A DNA stretch of 33,900 bases from Kangiellaceae bacterium (GTDB lineage: Bacteria; Pseudomonadota; Gammaproteobacteria; Enterobacterales; Kangiellaceae), in NCBI GenBank assembly GCA_016743995.1, contig JADGFG010000030.1, positions 1 to 33,900 of the forward strand. The letters are read 5' to 3'. Positions 8,012-15,210 of the stretch are shown piece by piece (positions within the stretch are counted from its first letter, which is position 1; each line of letters begins with the position of its first letter). The position numbers were made by a program, and so were the translations under genes. The notes below the pieces were generated by a model. It saw only the letters and a list, made by a program, of their open reading frames with translations. It was not told where the DNA came from and searched no databases.

Positions 8012-9206
8012 AAGCAATCTGAGTGTTCAGCTGAATGGTTAATATTTTATCAACTAACTGTGCCAGAACCAGAGAACAGCCTGCCATAAATGCACCGGCA
8101 TAAAACACCAGCTCTGGACTGGTTATCCATAACAGGCCGAATAGCACAGGGATAACAACTGCTGCAATGTGATTGATAGTAAAGCTGACACCGGATGAAG
8201 CGGCAATATCGGCAGGATCGGCAATTTTCTGAAAGAAGGTTTTAATCGCAATTGCCATGGCAAAAAAAACGTGGTCAATGATATAGAGACCCGCTGCCAG
8301 ATGTGAATTTTCGACTAGTCCATATCCGACGAAGACCAGAATCAATCCGATGTATTCTATTGTCAGTGCTTTTTGTTCACCAATTTTACCGATGAGTTTG
8401 CCTATTTTGGGTGCCAGATACCAACTCAACAAATGATTAGCAATAAATAACAGAGCGATGTCTGCGGGTGAATAATTAAATTTTTCAACCATCAGAAATC
8501 CAGCAAACACGACAAATATCTGTCGTCTGGCACCGCTAAAAAAAGTGAGCAGATAAAATAGCCAGTAACGTTTTCTTAAAATCATTTTTTTATGTTGTTC
8601 AACAGGCGCTTCAAGTCTGGGAAACGCCAGCCATAACCAGATAAGGATAACAAAGCCTATACCACCAAAAATAAGGTAAGCGGTGGCATATTTGATAAGC
8701 AGCACAGAAAAACAAAACCAGATAGCTGCGTAAGTCAATAATGAAACCAGTGATTTTATTGAAATCAGTTGTCCAAGAAACTCAGGTGCCTCCGACTTTG
8801 ATAACCACTGAAGAGTCAGCGAGTTGTTAACTGTCTCAAAATAATGAAAACCAACAGACATGAGCACGGTTGTCGCATATAAGCCAATCTCAAATGGAAA
8901 CAGGCCGGTTAATGCGACGCCAATGGTTAATAAACATAATGAAATGAGTGCCAGTGTTTGCTCTCTGATTACTAACATAATGAAAATGGCAGTAAAAGCC
9001 AGAAACCCCGGAATTTCTCGTAAGCTTTGTAAAATGCCAATTTCTACTCCGCTGAAACTGGCTTTTTCTATAACAAAGTTATTCAGCATAGCCATCCAGG
9101 CTGAAAAAGTAATTGCCACTAATACGGAGCAGGCGATTAAAAAGGCCTTTGGAGACTGGTGCTGCTTGAATCTCTCTGACAAGGTCAATAGGTTATGGCG
9201 GGCCAC
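8010..9206 (-). CDS. MFS transporter, possible siderophore exporter or ferri-siderophore importer
   Basis: This integral inner-membrane protein of 398 residues has about 12 hydrophobic segments, in the usual two halves separated by a charged loop (around EAPVEQHKKMILRKRYW), and looks like a major facilitator. Start is GTG at 9206, seven bases after an AGGA ribosome site; no better ATG lies nearby. It is the last gene of the siderophore cluster on this strand but stands 148 bases from the preceding MFS gene and has its own promoter-like -10. Association with the cluster suggests transport of the catecholate, either export or uptake of the free or iron-loaded form across the inner membrane. The substrate cannot be read from the sequence, and the gene may be unrelated to the cluster. 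Confidence 0.75.
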   Translation of the reverse strand: MARHNLLTLSERFKQHQSPKAFLIACSVLVAITFSAWMAMLNNFVIEKASFSGVEIGILQSLREIPGFLAFTAIFIMLVIREQTLALISLCLLTIGVALTGLFPFEIGLYATTVLMSVGFHYFETVNNSLTLQWLSKSEAPEFLGQLISIKSLVSLLTYAAIWFCFSVLLIKYATAYLIFGGIGFVILIWLWLAFPRLEAPVEQHKKMILRKRYWLFYLLTFFSGARRQIFVVFAGFLMVEKFNYSPADIALLFIANHLLSWYLAPKIGKLIGKIGEQKALTIEYIGLILVFVGYGLVENSHLAAGLYIIDHVFFAMAIAIKTFFQKIADPADIAASSGVSFTINHIAAVVIPVLFGLLWITSPELVFYAGAFMAGCSLVLAQLVDKILTIQLNTQIA

Positions 9207-9239
9207 GAAGTCGTCCTGCTACTGCTTTTTGGGCCGCGA

Positions 9240-9289
9240 ATTATAGCATCAGACTTTGATATATTCATCATGAACTTTCATCATGGACT
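9240..9289 (-). promoter_or_regulatory. Putative promoter with 13-bp direct repeats before the MFS gene at 9206
   Basis: On the - strand a perfect TATAAT (9240-9245) lies 34 bases before the GTG start. Upstream of it, covering the -35 zone, are two adjacent 13-bp direct repeats (9264-9276 and 9277-9289, 12 of 13 bases equal). The -35 match is poor, so the repeats may be an activator or repressor site. Confidence 0.45.
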
Positions 9290-9354
9290 TTGATTTTCAG
9301 GCCTGATAAAGGATTCTCGCTACATGTGGCTCAAGGTTTTCAGCATACCATGGT

Positions 9355-10629
9355 TCAATGCTGGCTGATTCGGTGAGTAATTTTTTGCATCAGGTTAACA
9401 CTGGCTATACTGCCAACAAGGACAATACCAATGGTTCCAATACTTAGAAATAACATGGAATACCCAAATATTTGTACAAATGGTTCTGTTATCACTGAGC
9501 TGACAAATTGTCCCAGGAAAAAGCAGGTCGTAATACCGCCAATTATTTTGCCTCGGCTGGCAGGCTGCGTGAACGAGAAAAGCCAGACTATCAGGTTCGG
9601 TCGAATCATTCCCATGCCAAAGCCAGTAATAAACAGCGATAACAAAATCATTTCTGTCACTGGGCTCTGGCTCAGGCATAACAAACCAAGACTAATCAAT
9701 GCCCAGCCATTCAGGTGAATGGAAATAACAGAAAGACGTTGACTCAGCTGGCCGTAGAAGCAAGATACTGTTGACATGGTCATTAACAAGAAGGAAAGTA
9801 AAAAACCAGTTTCAATCGAGGAGCCGAGTTGTAACGCCTGAATTTGAAAGGGCAGGTGTAATGTCAGACTGTACAATACCAGAACTTCCAGAGCCGCTAG
9901 TAGATAACAGAGAGATAACGGGCCATTTGTCTTTTTTTCACAGGTCGGTAGTTTGCTTTTATCTGCAGAGTTCGGTGGCGCTTTTTTTATTTTTATGGTT
10001 GCTCCTTCATTTTTAATTGAAGGCTCTGGCTCATTGATAAAATGATAAATACCAGGAATAATAATCAAGGCAAACAGGTAGATAAAAAAGACGTGAGACC
10101 AGTTTTGCTCAGCCAGAATTCCGGCCATAGACAAAAACAGGACACCACCAAAACCACCTGACGCAGCCTGGTAGCCCATGTATTTTCCCAGTTGAGGGCC
10201 TTTAAAATAATCTCCTGCCAGCGTTGTACAACTGACCATTATCCCTGCGACTGCAACACCCAGCCCAATACGGCTAATGATGATAGCCATGAGTGAATCT
10301 TGTAATATATAACCAGCAAATCCGCAAAAGCCATAAAAGACAAGCGCCCAGAGTAATACGGGTTTTCTGGCCGAGTTATCTATCAATATGCCGACAAAAG
10401 GCGCACAAATAGCAATAATAAGCCCTGGCACAGAGAGGACGAGTTTTACCCACAATTCGGCGTAAGTCAGGCTGGAAAATGCTTTTTGCATTTCCGGTAG
10501 TGCAGGCGCAATGGTTGCGCCTGCCATGACTGTCATTGTACTGGCCAGAAGCAAAAATATGCGACGCAGTTGATTTTTCCTTGTTGTCTCAGGCTTTAGC
10601 CATTCGCTTTCGCCACTTTTTGAACTCAT
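9355..10629 (-). CDS. MFS transporter, probable siderophore exporter
   Basis: This major facilitator of 424 residues has about 12 membrane segments. The cytoplasmic loop between the halves (about residues 205-240) is charged and contains KIKKAPPNSADKSK. The first half has the MFS loop motif as GILIDNSARKPVLL, where Asp and Arg-Lys-Pro follow the usual pattern. It resembles drug/siderophore efflux MFS proteins such as the vibrioferrin exporter type. The ATG overlaps the stop of the amidohydrolase gene by four bases (ATGA), so it is translated with the last tailoring enzyme, a strong contextual argument that it exports the finished siderophore. The myxobacterial myxochelin cluster is also reported to carry a membrane exporter. 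The direction of transport is inferred. Confidence 0.8.
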   Translation of the reverse strand: MSSKSGESEWLKPETTRKNQLRRIFLLLASTMTVMAGATIAPALPEMQKAFSSLTYAELWVKLVLSVPGLIIAICAPFVGILIDNSARKPVLLWALVFYGFCGFAGYILQDSLMAIIISRIGLGVAVAGIMVSCTTLAGDYFKGPQLGKYMGYQAASGGFGGVLFLSMAGILAEQNWSHVFFIYLFALIIIPGIYHFINEPEPSIKNEGATIKIKKAPPNSADKSKLPTCEKKTNGPLSLCYLLAALEVLVLYSLTLHLPFQIQALQLGSSIETGFLLSFLLMTMSTVSCFYGQLSQRLSVISIHLNGWALISLGLLCLSQSPVTEMILLSLFITGFGMGMIRPNLIVWLFSFTQPASRGKIIGGITTCFFLGQFVSSVITEPFVQIFGYSMLFLSIGTIGIVLVGSIASVNLMQKITHRISQH

Positions 10630-12203
10630 GTTGGTTTACCTATACGAGTGCGTGCCGAAGCTGCTGCTTTTTGATAATCAGCTAATAAAGCGTTTTCATC
10701 AAAACGAGTGCTTCGCCCATTTTCAACAAGCCATTCTCCGGCAATCATCACACTATTTACATCGTGGCTGGAACCAGTCACCAGAAACGTTCTCAGCGGG
10801 TGAAAGCTTTGTTGGTAGCGGTAGTCGTCGGCGTTTACCAGTACCAGATCAGCTTGTTTACCGACCTCCAGTGACCCAATGGTTTCTTGCCAGCCAAGTG
10901 CTTTTGCCGCAAAAAGAGAGCCGGTTTTTAACGCAAGCCCTGGCGGACAGGTGGTGTTGCAGTTTTGGGCTTCGTTGTGCCCAAGATGAGCACCTCGCAT
11001 GGCTTCACACATGCCGCCGGTAAAACAGATATCACCATCAGTACTGCTAGATACCCATACGCCATCTTTCAGAAAGCGGCCTATCTGGCCTGTTTCGCTG
11101 ACAGTTGATTCTCCTAACATGCCGTAATGTGCAGGTGAATGACAAATGTTAACGCCAGTTTCAATCAGCCGTTGATACTCACTTTCTGAAGCGTAGGCTG
11201 TATGAACTGCCAGTAATCTGTTTGTTAATAATCCCATATCATCAAACCGTTGAACAGGTGACTTTCCAAATACCGCTTGCACAGCTGCGCGTTCATTTTT
11301 TAATGGGGCCAGGTGAGTCGCATAAGGGGCATCATATTTTTGTGCAATTTCTACCAGATCCAGTAGTTGCGCATCTGAGCTGCCAAAAGCGCCCATCACC
11401 GAGGGCATGCCACCAATTAATCCAGAAGGGTGATTGTGCCAGCGTTCAAGTAATGCAATCCAGTCGTTGGTCTGAGTGCGAGTATTGGCAATTTTCTGAT
11501 AGCTGTTTACCCCCGATTTTTTACCATCCAGTAACATGATATCCGATCCCCAGCGACTCACTCGTAATCGCATACCTAAATCCAGCGCAGCCTGTGCCAT
11601 GGCATCAGGCAAATTCGCTGAGCCCATATCGCCCAGCGCTGTTGTTCCCGACCGGAGCTGAGTCCACATACTCCAGCGTGCAATGGCAATGCCTTCTTCC
11701 AGAGTCAGTTTTTCTCCGACAGTCGAAATGAATCCAAACATTTTACCCAGAGCTTCAATATCACCACCATTGGAGTAAGCGGTTGGTTTTATTCCAGAGT
11801 CGTCAGCCTGTTCGTGATTAGGTGCGACAAAACTTTCATGCCAGTGAGGATTAACAAAACCAGGTAATAGTAGTTTTCCTCTGGCATCTATTAACTCATC
11901 ATGAGCAGGAAGCGATGAGTCTTCTCCCCCCATAGCGACAATTGTTTTTCCTCGTATTAAAACCCAGCTGTTATCGATAACCGTGTTGCTTAAATCGGCA
12001 GCGTAACAAAAAGCACCTTTGATCAGAGTTGATTTCTCATCTGGCTGGCCGTCGCCGTTATTCGTTTTAACCTTTGTCAGTGACTCACTAGAAGTTGAGT
12101 CAGTCTTCGGCTCAGGGGGGGCGGTGTAAGATGTTGAGGCTTGAGTGTTCGCCATTATCATCAGGTTATAAAGCCACGTAGGTGACAGACAACTGCAACT
12201 CAC
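10626..12203 (-). CDS. mxcM: Amidohydrolase-superfamily enzyme, MxcM-like imidazoline-forming siderophore tailoring enzyme
   Basis: A 525-residue member of the ATZ/TRZ-like amidohydrolases. Metal ligands are visible: HWH (His120, His122) after LLLPGFVNP, His297 in YATHLAP, His334 in LAVHTAYAS and Asp389 in SSSTDGD. The usual Glu three residues after the third His is replaced by Pro300. Residues 1-57 form a low-complexity extension. The GTG start overlaps the aminotransferase stop (GTGA) and has an AAGG site; ATG at 12161 or 12155 is an alternative. In the pseudochelin pathway of Pseudoalteromonas, the amidohydrolase MxcM converts the amine myxochelin B to pseudochelin A by closing an imidazoline ring. 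The position here, coupled to the aminotransferase that would make the amine, supports the same role. It could instead be an unrelated deaminase-like enzyme, but context argues against that. Confidence 0.8.
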   Translation of the reverse strand: MSCSCLSPTWLYNLMIMANTQASTSYTAPPEPKTDSTSSESLTKVKTNNGDGQPDEKSTLIKGAFCYAADLSNTVIDNSWVLIRGKTIVAMGGEDSSLPAHDELIDARGKLLLPGFVNPHWHESFVAPNHEQADDSGIKPTAYSNGGDIEALGKMFGFISTVGEKLTLEEGIAIARWSMWTQLRSGTTALGDMGSANLPDAMAQAALDLGMRLRVSRWGSDIMLLDGKKSGVNSYQKIANTRTQTNDWIALLERWHNHPSGLIGGMPSVMGAFGSSDAQLLDLVEIAQKYDAPYATHLAPLKNERAAVQAVFGKSPVQRFDDMGLLTNRLLAVHTAYASESEYQRLIETGVNICHSPAHYGMLGESTVSETGQIGRFLKDGVWVSSSTDGDICFTGGMCEAMRGAHLGHNEAQNCNTTCPPGLALKTGSLFAAKALGWQETIGSLEVGKQADLVLVNADDYRYQQSFHPLRTFLVTGSSHDVNSVMIAGEWLVENGRSTRFDENALLADYQKAAASARTRIGKPT

Positions 12204-13480
12204 AGAGACTGGCCTTTTGAATTTTGGCTTGTTTTTGTAAACAGACCTTGCGACTTCATGGATGTGAGAGCGGATTTTATTGCGGTAATGGTAAAGTTTA
12301 TATCGTCTTCAGTATGCGCTCCGGAAATGAAGTTAACTTCTCTTCGGAGTAAAATACCTCGCTTTGCCATTTCAGCAAGAAAAGGTTCCGCGTACTTTAC
12401 ATGTTCTTCGGGATCTTTTGCAAATAGAAACATGGGAATGGAATCATAACCAACAATTTCCAGTGGTGTTTCAAGTTGCTGTGATATGGCATTGACTTCG
12501 GTTTTGAGCAGTGCACCCAGTTGCGCAATGCGCTGAATATAATCAGTTCGCTGATATTCTTTGAGTACGGCGTTACAGACCGCAAGGGATAACATCTCAC
12601 CGCCAAAGGTTGTTGACACCTGTAGAGCTTCCATTTGAGACATCAGGGTGTCTGAGCCTGTCACCGCTGAAAGAGGCATACCGGCAGCAATACCTTTGGA
12701 TAAAGTCACCAGGTCTGCTTTGACATTAAAATATTCCTGTGCGCCGCCTTGTGCCAGACGGAATCCGGTAACGACTTCATCAAAAATAAAGAGCACTTCA
12801 TTTTTATTGCAGGTTTCTCTCAGGTTGGCCAGAAATTCTTTTGTCAGTTCTCGATTATAAGGAACGGACAAGAGTATGGCTGCCAGACTGGATTTTCTTT
12901 TGGCTATTAAATCTAATATTGCGGGCTCATTTGCCGGCGTGAAAAGAGGCATACGGTGAGTCAGTTTTTGTATAGCAGCAGGCACGCCTGGGGTATCAAA
13001 CATATATTGATCATGCCAGCCGTTGTAACCAACGGTGATGATTTCTTCCTTCCCGGTTGCATATCTGGCCAGACGAATCGCAGCTGAATTGGCATCGGCA
13101 CCGGTTTTAAAAAACCTGACTTTTTCTGCGCCGGGAATCATTTCGGTGAGTGTTTTCGCTGTATCAATTTCGATGGGGGCAGGCAATGAATGAATAATTC
13201 CGTGTTCAATATTGTCTTTAATGGCTTCGACTACCACAGGGTGATTATGCCCAAGAGTATTGGCAGCAAGGCCACTGATGTAATCAATGTATTCGTTACC
13301 ATCGACATCGACAACATGGCTTCCCTTGCCTCCTTTGAGGTAAACAGGAAAGTGGCCCTGTGCGAATTGTTCGGGCTTTTTCATCATGGTCTGGGTAAAA
13401 CCGGCGATGTATTGTTTAGCCTCTTGCTCCAGTTTAAAGGATTCTTCCAGTTTTAAAGGTTGTGGATTATCAGTATTCAT
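12200..13480 (-). CDS. mxcL: Class III PLP aminotransferase, MxcL-like (siderophore aldehyde to amine)
   Basis: This PLP enzyme of the glutamate-1-semialdehyde aminomutase type has 426 residues. Seen: the substrate/PLP region FFKTGADANSAAIRLAR, Asp234 in FDEVVTGFR that binds the PLP pyridine N, and the Schiff-base Lys262 in TLSKGIAAGMPL. The ATG at 13480 has a GAGGA site five bases upstream; a GTG four codons earlier is less likely. It is not the haem-pathway HemL, judging by context. In myxochelin biosynthesis MxcL, a protein of this family, aminates the aldehyde released by the NRPS reductase domain to give myxochelin B. Here it follows the NRPS genes, behind a terminator-like hairpin, and heads a tightly overlapping group with the amidohydrolase and an MFS gene. 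Confidence 0.86.
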   Translation of the reverse strand: MNTDNPQPLKLEESFKLEQEAKQYIAGFTQTMMKKPEQFAQGHFPVYLKGGKGSHVVDVDGNEYIDYISGLAANTLGHNHPVVVEAIKDNIEHGIIHSLPAPIEIDTAKTLTEMIPGAEKVRFFKTGADANSAAIRLARYATGKEEIITVGYNGWHDQYMFDTPGVPAAIQKLTHRMPLFTPANEPAILDLIAKRKSSLAAILLSVPYNRELTKEFLANLRETCNKNEVLFIFDEVVTGFRLAQGGAQEYFNVKADLVTLSKGIAAGMPLSAVTGSDTLMSQMEALQVSTTFGGEMLSLAVCNAVLKEYQRTDYIQRIAQLGALLKTEVNAISQQLETPLEIVGYDSIPMFLFAKDPEEHVKYAEPFLAEMAKRGILLRREVNFISGAHTEDDINFTITAIKSALTSMKSQGLFTKTSQNSKGQSL

Positions 13481-13557
13481 TTTATTCCTCACAAAGAAAA
13501 TAATTTTATTAAATTAGTGTTTGTTTTTGTGTATCAGGTGCAAATTATATTTTTACT

Positions 13558-13583
13558 AAAAACGCATTGCTATGCCGCAAGCG
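13558..13583 (-). terminator. Intrinsic terminator between entA and the aminotransferase gene
   Basis: Read on the - strand, CGC+TTGC (13583-13577), loop GGCATA and GCAA+GCG with one bulged T are followed by five Ts (13562-13558). It begins 17 bases past the entA stop. It would end or weaken transcription from the Fur promoter before the tailoring genes. Confidence 0.55.
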
Positions 13584-13599
13584 CTTTAACAACAAATCG

Positions 13600-14394
13600 T
13601 TAATAGCCAAGCGTAGCGCCACCATCAACCAGAATGCTTTCCATGGTAATATGTCTGGATTGTTCAGAGAGTAAAAATAAAACAACATTGGCAATGTCAT
13701 CCGGCGTTGCAATCCGTTGTAATGGAATACCAAGTCGAAAACCTGACAGATCACCAGCGATAACATTTTTCACATCCGATTCATCCCGCCATAATTGACG
13801 TTGCATGGGCGTATCGGTGGAACCCGGCAAGACAAGATTGCAGCGAATATTGTCTTTTGCAAGCTCCAGTGATAATCCTTTTATTAATGCGGCAAGTGCG
13901 GCTTTGGAAGCGCAGTAGCTTCCCATATTTAAGCGTGGTGTATTGGCAGCGTTAGAACCGACAGCAACAATCGTCCCTTTTCTTCGTTGTTGCATATGGC
14001 GAGCGACTGCCTGACACAGAAAAAAAGGTCCATGACAATTGACATTAAACGTTGTAAGCCAGTCTTCCGCGCTTTGCTCTAACAAACTACCCATGCGTAA
14101 AACACCAGCAACACTGGCAAGATAATCAATAGTTCCTGACTGGTTTTCGACATCATTTACCAGTTGTTGAACTTGCTTTTGTTGACTGATGTCGACTTTT
14201 ACTCGAATGATTTTATCGGTGTCATTATTGTGAGCGACTTTTGCTGCATCAGAGAGTCTATCGTTTGTAAAAGCAATATCTAGCGCGATGACTTCGGCGC
14301 CCTGATTGGCCAGTTGGCGGGCCACAGCCAGGCCAATGCCCTGATTAGCGCCAGTTACAATTACCCGGCTGGATTCAAATTCTGAATAATGCAT
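13600..14394 (-). CDS. entA: 2,3-dihydro-2,3-dihydroxybenzoate dehydrogenase
   Basis: A short-chain dehydrogenase of 264 residues that oxidises 2,3-dihydro-2,3-dihydroxybenzoate to 2,3-dihydroxybenzoate (DHB) with NAD+, the last step of DHB synthesis. The Rossmann glycine motif TGANQGIG is at about residue 15, the NAD-side motif in VAGVLRMG, the catalytic Ser in VAVGSNAANTP and the Tyr-Lys pair in SYCASKAALAAL. The C-terminal ILVDGGATLGY is the normal SDR end. Length and motifs agree with EntA/DhbA/MxcC. It lies three bases after the siderophore-interacting protein gene and closes the DHB-NRPS group ahead of a terminator hairpin. General SDRs look similar; the assignment rests on the adjacent isochorismatase and isochorismate synthase genes. 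Confidence 0.9.
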   Translation of the reverse strand: MHYSEFESSRVIVTGANQGIGLAVARQLANQGAEVIALDIAFTNDRLSDAAKVAHNNDTDKIIRVKVDISQQKQVQQLVNDVENQSGTIDYLASVAGVLRMGSLLEQSAEDWLTTFNVNCHGPFFLCQAVARHMQQRRKGTIVAVGSNAANTPRLNMGSYCASKAALAALIKGLSLELAKDNIRCNLVLPGSTDTPMQRQLWRDESDVKNVIAGDLSGFRLGIPLQRIATPDDIANVVLFLLSEQSRHITMESILVDGGATLGY

Positions 14395-14397
14395 GAG

Positions 14398-15210
14398 TTA
14401 GTAAACCTGGTCCATAATAGTATGACGTTGTGCATGGTAGGTTTCTTCATCTTGTCCCTGTCGCCAGTAAGGAACGGCATACAGATCTTTTTTTGTCAGT
14501 TGATAATCTGCGATGAGTCTGTCTCTACACTGGATGACACTGGCATTTTCGCCGGCAACAAATGCAGAGATCCGTTTCACTCCGATAGGAGGAGCGACAG
14601 TTGCAATGGCTTCCGGTAATGGCATGTGTTTTTTATCTGTTTTAATCAGCCAGTTAACGCGGATTCCCTTTGGGTGGAAAATAAAGTGTTGATCGTCTGG
14701 TGTGCTGACTTCAATAAATACATGACCACTGGCATTCTCTGGTAGCGTTTCGAGAATAGCGCTGATCGCTGGAACGGCAGTCAGGTCTCCCGCCAGTATA
14801 TGCCAGTCAGCGGGGGAGAGTAATGGGTCGGGACCACCTGGTAATGAAACACCTAGAAAATCACCAACTCTGGCATTAATTGCCCAGCCCGAGGCTGGAC
14901 TGGAAGCTCCATGCGCCACAAAATCAATATCGAGTTCATTTAAGGTTGGTCTATAATCGCGAACACTATAAGTTCGTATATCGGGTTTATTGGCTGGCCA
15001 GATTATTTTGTTTTCTTTTAATTCGGGAAGCGCTGGCTTTTGTTCTCCTTTTCGAGGAATAAACAACTTAATATGAGCGCCATTTTTATTGGCTGGAAAA
15101 CTTGTCAGGGCAGAGCCAGACAAGGTCACTCTCAATAAATTATGGCTGATATATTTTTTTCGAATAACTCGTAGTAAGACGGGCTTTTTTCGTTTTTTCA
15201 GGTTACCCAT
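14398..15210 (-). CDS. viuB: Siderophore-interacting FAD protein (ViuB/YqjH-type ferric siderophore reductase)
   Basis: A cytoplasmic flavoprotein of 270 residues that frees iron from imported ferric siderophores by reduction. Motifs seen are the FAD site RTYSVRDYRP, the GHS-like SPASGWA stretch, the motif LAGDLTAVPAISAILETLP typical of this family, and EVSTPDDQ. The start is ATG at 15210, seven bases after GGAG, inside the last codons of the NRPS gene (8-base overlap). An ATG at 15246 is in frame but would add 12 residues and overlap further. The myxochelin clusters have a homologous iron-utilisation protein (MxcB). Its presence shows the cluster covers both making the siderophore and releasing iron from it. 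Confidence 0.88.
   Translation of the reverse strand: MGNLKKRKKPVLLRVIRKKYISHNLLRVTLSGSALTSFPANKNGAHIKLFIPRKGEQKPALPELKENKIIWPANKPDIRTYSVRDYRPTLNELDIDFVAHGASSPASGWAINARVGDFLGVSLPGGPDPLLSPADWHILAGDLTAVPAISAILETLPENASGHVFIEVSTPDDQHFIFHPKGIRVNWLIKTDKKHMPLPEAIATVAPPIGVKRISAFVAGENASVIQCRDRLIADYQLTKKDLYAVPYWRQGQDEETYHAQRHTIMDQVY

Noticed and set aside
12200..13480. Aminotransferase as the haem-pathway HemL
   Set aside because: The family is the same, but its position between NRPS genes and a translationally coupled amidohydrolase points to siderophore tailoring.
13496..13514. AT-rich stretch before the aminotransferase gene as a second Fur box
   Set aside because: Only about 10 of 19 positions match the consensus, which is no better than expected in such AT-rich sequence.
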